Counted from the stretch's first letter, positions 1 to 9,180 are shown. The stretch is DNA of 64,000 nucleotides from Nitrospira sp. LK70 (GCA_011090425.1 PHGD01000007.1:1-64000); one strand, 5' to 3'. Numbers and translations: made by a program. Notes: generated by a model not told the origin, from the sequence alone.

Positions 1-1200
1 CCGCAGCAGTTGCTCCCCCGAAAGGCCGTGCAAGGTCAACACAGTCAACGGGGTGAAAAACGAGCCGAGGAAGACCCCCTCGAGCACCATCGGCCAAAAG
101 ATCTGATCGAACGAGTGGGGATCGTCGAAGAGGCCGATCCAATAGAACGTAGCGGCGAAGCCCAGGGCGTTCGCACAGGCCAGCCAGCGGACGTCCAGCC
201 GTTTGGCGACCTCATGCATCAGGGCGATCAGCGGCGCGCCCAGCAGAATCATGGGCAGGAACACCAGCCCGGCCAACTCCGAGGAATAGCCCATCAACAG
301 CTGCAGGTGCACGACGAAGAGAGCGAGCAAGCCTTGGATCGAAAAGAAGCCTAAACAGAGACAGAGAAGGCCGACCGCAACATTCCGATGCGCGAACAAC
401 CGCAGATCCATCGCCGGCCGGCGTTCGCCGAGCTCCCAGACGATCCAAATCGGGACTGCTACGAGGACGACCACCAACAGGCCGCGGAGCAGCGGATCGT
501 CGAACCAATCAAAGTCGTTGCCTCCGTTCAACATCGACTGAAAGCTGCCGAAGATCACGAACAACAGGACATATCCAACGAGATCGACTGGCTCCTGGCG
601 TACCGTATGACGTTTTCCATGGAACAGAGCAGCGGCCAGAGCGGCAATCAGCAGCGCCAGAGGGATGTTGAGGAAGAACAGGGTACGCCAGCCCCAATGC
701 TCAGTCAGCCATCCGCCGGTCACCAGCCCAAACGTAAAGGGCAGCAAGGTGAACAGCCCCCAGATGGCCAGCCCCAACGATTTCAGGTGATCGGGATACT
801 CCTTGAGCAGCAAGGATTGGCTCAGCGGCAAGATGACGCCGCCGACGAGACCGAGCAGGATGCGAGCCGACACGAAGCCGACAATGCCGTCGGATGTCGC
901 GCAGCAGGCCGAGGCCACGGCGTAAGCGAGGAAGGCGCCGCAAAAGACGCGGGGCTCTCCATAACGGTCGGAGAGCCAACGGGCGAGGGGAAAGCCCAGG
1001 GCCAGGGCGGTCAGGAAAGTCGATTGTGCCCACCCTCCGAAACTGACCCTCACGCCGCCCAGGTCTCCTGCCGCGTACGGCTCCATCAGCACGTACGAGC
1101 CGGAGAAGAACACCACGGTGTAGGCGAGGCTCAGCACGAGGTTCAGGAGGAGGAAGTGCCATCCAAGATTTCGGGTCTCTGGATGATCCGCTGTCGTCAT
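1..1200 (-). CDS. MFS drug-exporter-like protein, DHA2 (EmrB/QacA) type, 3' end outside window
   Basis: Reading the - strand from the ATG at 1200 gives an uninterrupted frame to the window edge (400 codons), so the C-terminus is missing. The protein is very hydrophobic with repeated membrane helices. Near residues 65-80 it has a motif-A-like loop (RWLSDRYGEPR), the signature between helices 2 and 3 of the major facilitator superfamily. The helix pattern and length fit 14-TM proton-driven exporters of the EmrB/QacA group, but the substrate cannot be told. No strong ribosome site precedes the ATG. It lies upstream of, and is unrelated to, the flagellar genes. Confidence 0.8.
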   Translation of the reverse strand, partial: MTTADHPETRNLGWHFLLLNLVLSLAYTVVFFSGSYVLMEPYAAGDLGGVRVSFGGWAQSTFLTALALGFPLARWLSDRYGEPRVFCGAFLAYAVASACCATSDGIVGFVSARILLGLVGGVILPLSQSLLLKEYPDHLKSLGLAIWGLFTLLPFTFGLVTGGWLTEHWGWRTLFFLNIPLALLIAALAAALFHGKRHTVRQEPVDLVGYVLLFVIFGSFQSMLNGGNDFDWFDDPLLRGLLVVVLVAVPIWIVWELGERRPAMDLRLFAHRNVAVGLLCLCLGFFSIQGLLALFVVHLQLLMGYSSELAGLVFLPMILLGAPLIALMHEVAKRLDVRWLACANALGFAATFYWIGLFDDPHSFDQIFWPMVLEGVFLGSFFTPLTVLTLHGLSGEQLLR

Positions 1201-1456
1201 ACGTAGGCTCGTTCAACAGAACATGACATCCGGGAGAGGAGTGGGAGTCGTGGCCACTGTAATGTACGTATCGACGACAAGCATTGTGTTAGGCCTTCTC
1301 CATAAGTCGCTATGAATTATGCTTCTTTCACAAAAAGAGCCTCTGGCAGGTCTAATACTTAGCAAAATGCCATTTCAAGAGCCATAAGGCACTTCCCTAG
1401 AGTACAAAAGGAAATTCCACGGGAAGGATCGGAAGGGAATGGAAAAGATTTTGAGG
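1201..1456. other. Intergenic region upstream of the MFS gene
   Basis: 256 bases between the MFS start and the end of the response-regulator gene, both on the - strand. The stretch is AT-richer than its surroundings and must carry the MFS promoter, but I see no clear sigma-70, sigma-54 or sigma-28 box, no open frame of interest and no terminator for the upstream gene. Confidence 0.5.
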
Positions 1457-1768
1457 CTATTCGGATGAGGGGGTGAGGCCGTGAGCCGGGGCGTACTTGG
1501 TCACTTCAGCCGTCGCATGGAGATCCAGCTGTTCCATCAATTTTGACTTATGATACTCGACCGTCTTAGGAGACAGACTCAGCATTGAAGCGATTTCTTC
1601 GAACGTCTGCCCCTCGGCCACCGGTTGCAGAATTTCCCGCTGGCGCATCGGCGAACGATCCTGATCGTCGGTACCGGGTTTTGGTTCAGCGACGGACCCC
1701 ACCACCTGACAGTGTTTTTCAGGTACCAGCGTATCGTCATCCGCCAAGAGGACGCAGGGCTTGCTCAT
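1457..1768 (-). CDS. LuxR-type response regulator with most of its receiver domain deleted
   Basis: A 103-residue protein. Residues 5-13 (CVLLADDDT) are the start of a NarL/FixJ receiver, including the acidic pocket. After a short linker the sequence jumps to a complete GerE/LuxR helix-turn-helix (QREILQPVAEG, then SLSPKTVEYHKSKLMEQL). Family members are about 210 residues, so roughly 100 residues, including the phospho-acceptor aspartate and the switch lysine, are absent with no frameshift. The start is set by the ATG that overlaps the stop of the upstream kinase gene (ATGA, 1765-1768), which implies translational coupling. Either a relic or a DNA-binding domain freed from phosphorylation control. 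Confidence 0.75.
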   Translation of the reverse strand: MSKPCVLLADDDTLVPEKHCQVVGSVAEPKPGTDDQDRSPMRQREILQPVAEGQTFEEIASMLSLSPKTVEYHKSKLMEQLDLHATAEVTKYAPAHGLTPSSE

Positions 1769-2766
1769 ACAGGCTCCTGTTTGAATGGCACCCACGCACA
1801 GACACGTGTCCCCTCGCCCGGTGTCGATTGTATATCCAGGTTTCCGGCAACCAGGGAAACGCGTTCCCTCATGCTCAACAGCCCGAGGCTTCCCCGCCGA
1901 CCATCGGACTGATTCACATCAAATCCCACCCCATCATCGTTTATCGTAAGCTGGAGGCCGTTTCGCAATCGCCGGAGCTCAACGAGGATGTTCTTGGCCT
2001 TGGCATGGCGGGAAATGTTTGCTAAGCCTTCCTGTGCCACACGGTACAAGCAGGTGGCGCTGTCCTTCGCCACGTGTGTGGGGATGTCTTTGCCTAGAAA
2101 CCGGGCCGCGATGCCGGTACGGGCTTGAAAGTCATCGACCAGACGCCGGAGTGCGATAGAGACACCCAAGTCGTCAAGGATGGAGGGATGAAACTGATGG
2201 GCCAAGCGGCGAACATTTTCGGAAAGCTCGGCGATGCGGTCCTGAATCGCGTGCACCCTGCTGACCGTACGGACGGGGACGCCGGAAAGCTGTTGTTCCA
2301 ACATTTCGATGTCGATCGACAAGAGTGCGAGGCGTTGATTGATGTCGTCGTGAAGATCGCGTGAAATCCGCCGTCGCTCATCTTCCTGAAGCCGAAGCAG
2401 CTGCGAGGCAAGCACGCGGAGGTCCCGACGGTTGGCTTCGAGCGATTGTTCCGTATCGATTCGTTTCGACACCTCGCTGACGAGCGCGTTATTGACGGCC
2501 ATCAGCTCTTCGCCGCGTGCATGTAAGCGCGCCGCCCAACCTTCATCGAGCCGCTGGATCTCCTCTGTACGTTCACGACGTTGGAGCAGGTACCAAATGG
2601 GCAGCCCGATCACGGCCACGCTCACGATGCGAATAACTATTTGTGGGGGGAACAACGACAAGAAAGATTTTGCAATCTCCGTAGAGAGCTGGAGAACCAT
2701 CAATCCGACTATCAAGGCGGCGATACTGCCGACCAAAAACCCGATTCTAGTTCGCGATGCGGGCAT
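1765..2766 (-). CDS. NarX/LiaS-type (HisKA_3) sensor histidine kinase
   Basis: 333 residues. Two hydrophobic segments at about residues 8-25 and 40-60 anchor it in the membrane with almost no periplasmic loop. A coiled coil at about 65-120 leads into the HisKA_3 dimerisation helix with the phospho-accepting histidine in SRDLHDDINQRLALL. An HATPase_c domain follows, with N-box NISRHAKA and G-box DDGVGFD plus GLLSMRERV. Such kinases normally phosphorylate a NarL-type regulator; the coupled downstream gene is that type but has lost its receiver. The gene starts 168 bp from an insertion sequence, so its promoter region may be altered. Confidence 0.88.
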   Translation of the reverse strand: MPASRTRIGFLVGSIAALIVGLMVLQLSTEIAKSFLSLFPPQIVIRIVSVAVIGLPIWYLLQRRERTEEIQRLDEGWAARLHARGEELMAVNNALVSEVSKRIDTEQSLEANRRDLRVLASQLLRLQEDERRRISRDLHDDINQRLALLSIDIEMLEQQLSGVPVRTVSRVHAIQDRIAELSENVRRLAHQFHPSILDDLGVSIALRRLVDDFQARTGIAARFLGKDIPTHVAKDSATCLYRVAQEGLANISRHAKAKNILVELRRLRNGLQLTINDDGVGFDVNQSDGRRGSLGLLSMRERVSLVAGNLDIQSTPGEGTRVCAWVPFKQEPV

Positions 2767-2933
2767 GAGTCGACCTCATTCACTCAAATTATCCTTCATC
2801 CGAGTTGCTCAATCAAGCAGGAGGATCATCGTTTCGTTCGAACGGTCCTGCGAGATGTTTTGTCACGCCGGCCACTATCGAGACCTTGCAGCTCCTTGAC
2901 CTCACCGTTCACCCGCCTCCGTGAATTCTTGAA

Positions 2934-2945
2934 CCTAAAAACGTA
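2934..2945 (+). repeat. IS terminal inverted repeat (end nearest the transposase 3' end)
   Basis: CCTAAAAACGTA, identical to the reverse complement of 4544-4555, directly next to the TTGAA duplication. Confidence 0.85.
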
Positions 2946-2947
2946 CA

Positions 2948-4474
2948 TTACCCCACCTCCGCTAGTCGATTCGGCGACGGTTTGAGCCAATTCACGCCGG
3001 TCAGCGTGGTCATCAAGAACTCACACGCCCGCTGCCAGACGGCGGTCGGATTTAATTGCTCCGCAGTGGCCGTGGCCCATTGTTGAAGCATCCGACTGAC
3101 GCGCCTGAGCATCATTTGCGCGAAGTGTGCATAGCGATGGGAATGGCTGATCACAAGCCGCTGTTGTCCAGCGTGGCGGATCTTGCGTGCGACGCCGGAT
3201 AACAGAAACGGTCGGCTGGTAATGGCTTCCAGCCGTGCTTTGGGATTGGCCAGACGCACGAACAGTGACCACCAGTTCTACACCAAGGCTACCGCTATGG
3301 CATTGAAACGGCAGCGTTTGAGGTCTTGTGTGGTGAAGCCGCCCCAGCCCCATTGGTTCTTCAATTCATCAAAGGTGTTCTCGCTGTCGGCGCGATCGCG
3401 ATAGAGCTGCGCCACGGTGCGGATTTCGTGCGGCAGGCTGGTGACGAGCACGAAATACTCGTAGCGGCCTGTGGCGTCATCCGCTTCGAGGAAGCCCCGC
3501 GCGAGCTGCGGCGATTCGTCGCTCAACACCACCTCACCCTTGAGCTGTCGACGCAAGACGATCACGCGCCGCGCCTTCCGCCAGCCGCTTAACGCGAGCT
3601 CGCCCTCGCGTCCTTCAAAGCCGTCCCCGGCCGGCGTCCACCCGTGGCACCAGAACACCTGCTCGACGAAGCGCTTGACGTTCTTGGTCGCGCGCAGCTT
3701 CAACAGATAGGGAATCGTCCGCTCTTCCAAGCCGGTCATGACCGCGTCATTGCCAAAGCCGGCATCGCCGCGCACGCAATACGGACGCTGCTCGACGGGT
3801 ACTCGATCAATGAGCCGCAACAAGCCGGGAAGCGTGGTGTTCGAATGGCTTTGATTGCCGGCTTCGACATCGACGCCCAGCACAAGACGCAGGCCGGCCA
3901 CCTGGTAGGTATGATACGTGTGTGAAGGACGTCCGGGTTTGTGCGGGTTGTACCCCATCACCCCGCCTTCCTGATGGCCGTAGAGCGGCTTCACCGTCAC
4001 ATCGACATCGAGAATCCACGGGGCCGATAACAGCGGTTGTCCACACGCATCGAGGTGGCTCTGCAACCAGTTCCTCCCTGCTGTCTCGTCGATCGCCTTG
4101 AGGAACCGTCGCACCGTGTCTTCGGCCACCACGCGTTGCATGCCGAGCAGTTCCGGCATCACACCATCGAAGCGGATGGCGTTCATGTGGGCATACCGAC
4201 GGTGCCCGGCCAGCAGCGAGAGAACCCACGTGCCCAAGATGTCCTCGCGGCGCGACCCATGCGGACCGGTGTAGGTGAACGGACACGCCCGCTGCCAGCG
4301 TTCATATAACCCCGTGAGGTGTAAGAACTCCAGGAAGAAGGCCATCTGCCCGAACGGGGTCGCCGCCGACGCGCTGTCCCATCGCACCTGCAGTCGACCG
4401 TTGGGGACTTCGACACCGACTGTTTGGGTGAGCGCCGACAGCGCCGTTTGTGCTCGTCTTTTTGCCTCACCCAT
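2948..4474 (-). pseudogene. IS1380-family transposase split by an in-frame amber codon
   Basis: Read from the ATG at 4474, a 398-residue frame runs to a TAG at 3280-3278. The same frame then continues for another 109 codons to a TAA at 2950-2948 without any shift, so a full protein would be about 508 residues. The residues before the amber are AIAVALV and those after it are NWWSLFVRLANP; IS1380-type transposases usually have a tyrosine before NWW, so a TAC/TAT-to-TAG change fits. DDE-type features (ILDVDVTVKPLYG, RGDAGFGNDAVM, RADSENTFDELKNQWG) all lie upstream of the stop. Probably inactive unless the amber is suppressed or the missing tail is dispensable. Confidence 0.82.
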
Positions 4475-4543
4475 TAGGTGAACGCCTCCAGCATGGATTG
4501 TGTTGTGGAGACAAGAGATTACAGTAAGAACGAGGGCTCAATC

Positions 4544-4555
4544 TACGTTTTTAGG
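4544..4555 (-). repeat. IS terminal inverted repeat (end upstream of the transposase start)
   Basis: TACGTTTTTAGG on the + strand, perfect inverted partner of 2934-2945, followed directly by the second TTGAA copy at 4556-4560. Confidence 0.85.
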
Positions 4556-4782
4556 TTGAAAGATGAGATGACGTTTGGTGCGGAATGGTCGGTTCTTCAT
4601 CTCACCAGACATCATCCTCAGCTTGATCTCCCGCTGCCAACGTCACTGCCTTGAAAACAAACGGTCGAAGTGAGAAGTTGAGGTCGAGTAAGTTCGGACC
4701 GGATCTTGAATTGTGCACGACGGAGGCGGCCAGGTATGGGGGAAGCCTTGACCATGTCACGCCGAGAGATTACAGTGCTCGT

Positions 4783-5178
4783 ATGAGACGAGCTTGCACG
4801 ATCGCCTTCTTCGTGATGTATCTAACCGCTCCCGCCTGGGCGACTGAGGCGGAATCGTTCGACACCGATCAACCCTTCGATCAGGCTCTGACCGCCGCTG
4901 CCCTCCGTTCGCTACTGAATCAAGCACTCGATAGACTTGAAGACCACGTAGAAATCTCAGGGAACCTTCATTCCGATGACACGAAGGGTGATCAGGGGAA
5001 ACATCTGCGCTTCAAATTCTATCCAGAGGGCAAGTCAAAGTCCGATCAGCATTTCACGGCCGAAGGATGGTTCGGCTCAGTTCCCGAATCCGGCCAATAT
5101 GATTGGCGTTTTCAATTCAGGCAGCAGGAAGATCGTTCCAAGAAACATCCCTCCCCACAGCTAGAGTCGCCGCTGTAA
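4783..5178 (+). CDS. Small exported protein of unknown function
   Basis: 131 residues from the ATG at 4783. I chose this start because the preceding in-frame codons look non-coding and the residues from here form a clean signal peptide (MRRACTIAFFVMYLTAPAWA, then TEAES). The mature part is hydrophilic and charged, with one stretch suggesting a beta-rich domain (LRFKFYPEGKSKSD, AEGWFGSV). No family is recognised. It sits between an IS element and fliK on the same strand. The Shine-Dalgarno match is weak. It may be a periplasmic protein unrelated to the flagellum. Confidence 0.5.
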   Translation: MRRACTIAFFVMYLTAPAWATEAESFDTDQPFDQALTAAALRSLLNQALDRLEDHVEISGNLHSDDTKGDQGKHLRFKFYPEGKSKSDQHFTAEGWFGSVPESGQYDWRFQFRQQEDRSKKHPSPQLESPL

Positions 5179-5304
5179 CAGGGCTGCCTGCGGTTCAATG
5201 GTTACTTTTGCCTACCATGCTGTAAAGTTTTCCTCTTTCCGGTCAGAGTTGTAAAGATTTCCACCCCAAAGCCTAATTCTCTGCGGTGTTAGAAGCCGCT
5301 CAAT

Positions 5305-5320
5305 TGGCATGGGGTTTGTA
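5305..5320 (+). promoter_or_regulatory. Possible sigma-54 promoter upstream of fliK (variant -12)
   Basis: TGGCATGGGGTTTGTA has the same -24 element (TGGCATG) and spacing as the box before flgF, but the nearly invariant -12 GC reads GT. It lies 37 bp before the preferred fliK start. Candidate only. Confidence 0.35.
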
Positions 5321-5356
5321 TTCGCCTGCCTTGGATCAGAAGTAGGATTGACACCC

Positions 5357-7111
5357 ATGGATTTCATTGCTGCCGACACCTTTGCGCCTCCATCCAGGTC
5401 CTCTAGATCTTCTATGGACGGGAGTTCTCGGTCGGTCCGGACAGCTTCTCCTTCCAACTCCAGTGGTATCGGGAAACATTTCTCGACGGTTCTTCAGAGA
5501 GTTCGTGGAGAGGAGGGGAGGGGTGATCGCCGCGAGACGGCCGCCATTCGATCCTCAAGCCAATCTGATAACAAGCCTCGGGTGAACGAGGCGAAAGGTG
5601 GAGATGATTCCTCGGTTCGAGCGGATCGTGCTGACGCGCCATCATCAAAGCTGTCGGAGAAGGATCGTTCTGATCAGGATGCAAACAGGTCGGTCAAGAC
5701 TTCAAGGGGGGCAAGGGGGGTAACGGGGGATGGTGAATCTTCCCTTGTAAAGGACGATGCCCGTTCCGATTCTCATGGCTCAGAGTCTCAGCCCGGATCT
5801 GCTCCGACTCCACTTCCGGTCGCGACATACAGGATCAACCAAGAACGGATGGCCAGAGAAGAGGACTCTCGATCGTCCGAAGACGATCACCAGGCAACAA
5901 CAGTGTCTTCCATGTCTACCTTGATACCACCCGACTCCCCCATGCCTTCCATGACGGCTCTTGCGACTCACGATGATGCGGCGTCCTTAGACGGAGCGGC
6001 TACGCAATCAAAGGATCATCCAGAACAGCCATCGGCCATGGCGGCGCTTTCTACGAAGGGTGACGCTTCAGCAGGTCCGATCGTGAACGTTGGCCTGCAA
6101 GCCGTTGTCGGCGGTCCCGATACAAAGACCGCTCCTGCTGATGTGAAAATTCATACAGCTTCTTCCGGGGAGGAGACCGGTCGATCTCGTCCACAGTCCG
6201 ACGGTCTTTCTCAAACCGCGTCCAATCTAAGTTCCGGCTCGACGCCGACTGAGGGAAGGATCGACCGTCCGATGAATGATGCTGCTCGGATCGTGGATGG
6301 AGTCGCGCTCGTACGTCCCGCTGCTTTACATTCGGAGGGCCATGCAGCAGCCAACGGTGACAAAGATCATGTGGAATCGAAGACGGCGACCATATTGTCG
6401 TTCGAAGATCCTCCACAATCCGTCAGCGGCGATGGAAACGGTGAATCGAAGGTCAGTGTGCCTTTACTGCGTGGCCATCAATCGAACTTTGATGTGATCA
6501 AATCCTTCGTCGAGTGGAGGACCGGTCAAAGCGGCTCTCCGCATGATCAAGCTGAGATTGAGGTACCGCAGGCGGCGGTTGGTGAGCACCAAGCGACGGG
6601 GGGACAACCTATAGCGGCGATCATCACCGGAGTTCACGGAGGCGTCGGTTCCAGCTCACCTCTGCCGCCTCCTCCCACCACCCCTTTCGTTAGCCATGCG
6701 CAGCCTGCCATGCCCGGCAACGATCCCGCAGATAAATCCGCACAGGTGATGGGCCGGTCAGTCGTGTTTAATGTAGCCCAGCCGGACCTTGGTCAGGTGA
6801 ACATTCGTGTGGCGATCACGAACGATGTGGTGCATACACATTTATCGGCCGACAGGCCTGAAGTGGGGCAATTCCTCATCAACGGACAGGACCGTCTTCA
6901 GGCCGCATTGCAAGCGAACGGATTGGACATGGGACAATTCCGCGTGGATATCGATCGTCAGAGTGCCGGTCGTTCCTTCCACCATGGCCCTTCTCAGGAA
7001 CAAGGACAGACCTGGGATCAGGGCTCGCAAGGGATGAAATGGGGACAGAGTCAGGAGCGACAGGACGAAACGCGCATACCGCTTCATGGCCTATTGAATT
7101 TGGTGGCATAG
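5357..7111 (+). CDS. fliK: Flagellar hook-length control protein FliK
   Basis: 584 residues from the ATG at 5357, preferred over an in-frame ATG 48 bases upstream because AGTAGGA lies a suitable distance before it. FliK is secreted by the flagellar export system, measures the hook and switches export to filament subunits. The first ~450 residues are Ser/Asp/Gly/Pro-rich and probably disordered, as in the ruler part. The last ~130 carry the Flg_hook-type C-terminal domain (VVFNVAQPDLGQVNIRV, LINGQDRLQAALQANGLDMG), which contacts FlhB. A Gln/Gly-rich tail follows. FlgD and FlgE come directly after, the classic hook gene order. Divergent in the N-terminal half, typical for the family. Confidence 0.88.
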   Translation: MDFIAADTFAPPSRSSRSSMDGSSRSVRTASPSNSSGIGKHFSTVLQRVRGEEGRGDRRETAAIRSSSQSDNKPRVNEAKGGDDSSVRADRADAPSSKLSEKDRSDQDANRSVKTSRGARGVTGDGESSLVKDDARSDSHGSESQPGSAPTPLPVATYRINQERMAREEDSRSSEDDHQATTVSSMSTLIPPDSPMPSMTALATHDDAASLDGAATQSKDHPEQPSAMAALSTKGDASAGPIVNVGLQAVVGGPDTKTAPADVKIHTASSGEETGRSRPQSDGLSQTASNLSSGSTPTEGRIDRPMNDAARIVDGVALVRPAALHSEGHAAANGDKDHVESKTATILSFEDPPQSVSGDGNGESKVSVPLLRGHQSNFDVIKSFVEWRTGQSGSPHDQAEIEVPQAAVGEHQATGGQPIAAIITGVHGGVGSSSPLPPPPTTPFVSHAQPAMPGNDPADKSAQVMGRSVVFNVAQPDLGQVNIRVAITNDVVHTHLSADRPEVGQFLINGQDRLQAALQANGLDMGQFRVDIDRQSAGRSFHHGPSQEQGQTWDQGSQGMKWGQSQERQDETRIPLHGLLNLVA

Positions 7112-7132
7112 ACGGCAAAGGAGATAGGGCAA

Positions 7133-7786
7133 ATGATTGATGTATCCCAACTCACCTCGACTGGAACTCCTCCGGCAGCGGAAAAGACGGGACCCCGACA
7201 GTTGGGTCAGGACGATTTTCTTCAATTGCTCATCACGCAATTGAAGAACCAAGACCCGTTGAAGCCCACCGACAATACCGAATTTGTCTCGCAGCTCGCC
7301 CAATTCAGTCAGTTGGAGCAGACCGCGAAACAGGCGCAGCTTCTTCAGAAGAGCCTCGATGCGCAGAACGCCTCGTTGCAGTTCTCGCTGCTGCCCATGA
7401 TCGGCCGCACCATCACCATCGGGCAACCGATGCTACAACTCACCGATGGCCCCGCGCAATTCGGGTACACCTTGGACAAGAATGCCGCGAAAGTTCTGGT
7501 CAGTATTCAGGATCAACAGGGCCAAATCGTGCGGAGTCTGGAATATCGCGATCAACCGGCAGGACCGCATACGGCCGCGTGGGACGGGCAGAACCAGAGT
7601 GGAACCCTCATGCCCAAGGGAATGTACCGCTATCTCATTTCGGCCGTTGATTCGGAAGGAAAGCCTGTGAACGTGGAGGGGCGTGCCTCGCTCGTCGTTT
7701 CCGGGGTGCGTATGGAAGAGGGACAAGCCAAACTCCTTGTCGGTGATTTGGCCGTCGATCCGTCCGAGATCGTTGAGTTGCGATAA
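7133..7786 (+). CDS. flgD: Flagellar hook-capping protein FlgD
   Basis: 217 residues. FlgD caps the growing hook and guides FlgE polymerisation. The conserved N-terminal signature is clear at about residues 25-60 (LGQDDFLQLLITQLKNQDPL, NTEFVSQLAQFSQLEQ). The C-terminal half holds the FLG-Ig/Tudor-like region (QIVRSLEYRDQPAGPHTAAWDG, the FlgD_ig pattern). Good Shine-Dalgarno (GGAGATAG). It lies 21 bases after fliK and 20 bases before flgE in the same operon. Confidence 0.95.
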   Translation: MIDVSQLTSTGTPPAAEKTGPRQLGQDDFLQLLITQLKNQDPLKPTDNTEFVSQLAQFSQLEQTAKQAQLLQKSLDAQNASLQFSLLPMIGRTITIGQPMLQLTDGPAQFGYTLDKNAAKVLVSIQDQQGQIVRSLEYRDQPAGPHTAAWDGQNQSGTLMPKGMYRYLISAVDSEGKPVNVEGRASLVVSGVRMEEGQAKLLVGDLAVDPSEIVELR

Positions 7787-7806
7787 CCAAGAGGAGGGTT
7801 GTACTC

Positions 7807-9165
7807 ATGGGAATTCTGTCGTCGCTTTTCACGGGCGTCAGCGGGCTCAACGCGAACGGGAACGCGTTATCCGTCATTGGGAACAACATCGCCAACCTGA
7901 GTACGGTCGGGTTCAAATCCAGCCGCTCCGTATTTGCCGATCTGATCAGTTCTTCCCTCGGAGGAGCGGGTGGGGCGATTCAGACAGGCCTCGGCGTAGC
8001 CCTGAATGGAGTGCAAGGGAACTTTAGCCAAGGTTCGCTGAGCACCACCAGTAACGGACTGGATTTGGCGATCGACGGCAACGGCTTTTTCCTTCTCCGG
8101 GATGCAAACGGCGGGAGTTTTTATTCCCGAGCGGGACAGTTTCATCTGGATTCCCAAAGTCGCATCGTCGACCCAAGCGGCTTCTTCCTCCAGGGCTACC
8201 AAGTGAACACCAGCGGGCTGATTACGGCCAGCATCGGAGGCGTGACGTTACCTTCGACGACCGCTCCGCCGAATCCAACGACGACCGTCGATATCGGCGC
8301 CAATCTCAATTCACAGTCCTCGACGAGTGTCTTCTCCCTCATGGATCCGAACGGGACATCCCAGTTTTCAACATCGCTCACCGTCTACGATTCTCTTGGG
8401 AACCCTCATCTGCTCACCACGTATTTTTCTAAGACTGCGGCGAACACATGGAACTACAACGTCGTCGGCAGTACCAACGAGGTGGTCACGGCGAATTATC
8501 ATGCGTCCAACATCAATGCGTCCCTTGGTATCGTGCGCTTGGCTTCAGGAAATCTGACCTTTACGACGTCAGGTGCGCTTGATACCGAGAGCGTGGTCAC
8601 GAGCTATGATACCGGCACCGCCGCCGGGGTCGCCGGAACCCTGGTGGGACAGGCGCAAATCGATTTTGTCGGTGCGACAGCCGATCAGTTGTTTGCGTTT
8701 AATTTCGGCAGTAGTGTGACGACCGACGGTGGCGCCGGAGTTGATCTCAGTACGCAATTCGGAGCTGCATCAGGATTGGTTCAGCAGACTCAGGATGGGT
8801 TCGGTGCCGGCGCGCTGCAATCCTTCTCTGTGGAAACCAACGGGCTCATCAACGGACGATTTTCCAACGGGCAGGTTCGTCCGTTGGCTCAGCTGGCTCT
8901 TGCTCGATTCCCTGACCCGCTCGGACTCGTCCGGACCGGTAAGAATACCTTTGCCGAATCAGGCACGTCCGGACAGCCGCTGGTCGGTCCTGCTACGGCT
9001 GCAGGCCTGGGACGAATTCTTTCCAACACGCTTGAACTGTCGAACGTGGATCTCGGGGAAAGCTTTATCGACATGATTGCTGCACAGAGAGGATTTCAGG
9101 CGAATTCGAGAGTCATCACGACTTCCGATGAGGTCCTCCAGGAATTGGTGAATCTGAAACGGTAG
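7807..9165 (+). CDS. flgE: Flagellar hook protein FlgE
   Basis: 452 residues, typical FlgE size. It polymerises outside the cell into the hook. The N-terminal rod-type D0 signature is present (SSLFTGVSGLNANGNALSVI, GNNIANLSTVGFKSSR), then the FlgE/F/G core (DLAIDGNGFFLLRDANGGSF, YSRAGQFHLD), a Ser/Thr-rich surface domain and the C-terminal D0 helix (SLGESFIDMIAAQRGFQANS-type sequence, ITTSDEVLQELVNLKR). Strong ribosome site (GAGGAGG) 11 bases before the ATG. A hairpin follows the stop, so the fliK-flgD-flgE unit probably ends here. Confidence 0.95.
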   Translation: MGILSSLFTGVSGLNANGNALSVIGNNIANLSTVGFKSSRSVFADLISSSLGGAGGAIQTGLGVALNGVQGNFSQGSLSTTSNGLDLAIDGNGFFLLRDANGGSFYSRAGQFHLDSQSRIVDPSGFFLQGYQVNTSGLITASIGGVTLPSTTAPPNPTTTVDIGANLNSQSSTSVFSLMDPNGTSQFSTSLTVYDSLGNPHLLTTYFSKTAANTWNYNVVGSTNEVVTANYHASNINASLGIVRLASGNLTFTTSGALDTESVVTSYDTGTAAGVAGTLVGQAQIDFVGATADQLFAFNFGSSVTTDGGAGVDLSTQFGAASGLVQQTQDGFGAGALQSFSVETNGLINGRFSNGQVRPLAQLALARFPDPLGLVRTGKNTFAESGTSGQPLVGPATAAGLGRILSNTLELSNVDLGESFIDMIAAQRGFQANSRVITTSDEVLQELVNLKR

Positions 9166-9180
9166 TTTCTCGATGTGAAA

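Larger units (their letters stand above)
2929..4560. mobile_element. IS1380-type insertion sequence with target-site duplication
   Basis: The element proper spans 2934-4555 (1,622 bp). Its ends are a perfect 12-bp inverted pair: CCTAAAAACGTA at 2934-2945 and its complement at 4544-4555, with partial matching further in. It is flanked by a 5-bp direct repeat TTGAA at 2929-2933 and 4556-4560, the expected target duplication. It holds one transposase gene on the - strand, broken by an amber codon. The intact duplication and near-perfect ends suggest a fairly recent insertion. Confidence 0.85.

Noticed and set aside
388-1206. Long + strand frame with Gln/Glu/Arg-rich protein opposite the MFS gene
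   Set aside because: The - strand frame gives a clear multi-helix transporter; the + frame has low-complexity shadow composition and no family signal.
3326-3925. Several + strand frames across the IS element
   Set aside because: They are antisense shadows of the transposase, with no motif or ribosome site.
5309-5356. ATG at 5309 as the fliK start
   Set aside because: It overlaps the possible sigma-54 box and adds residues without family character; AGTAGGA favours 5357.
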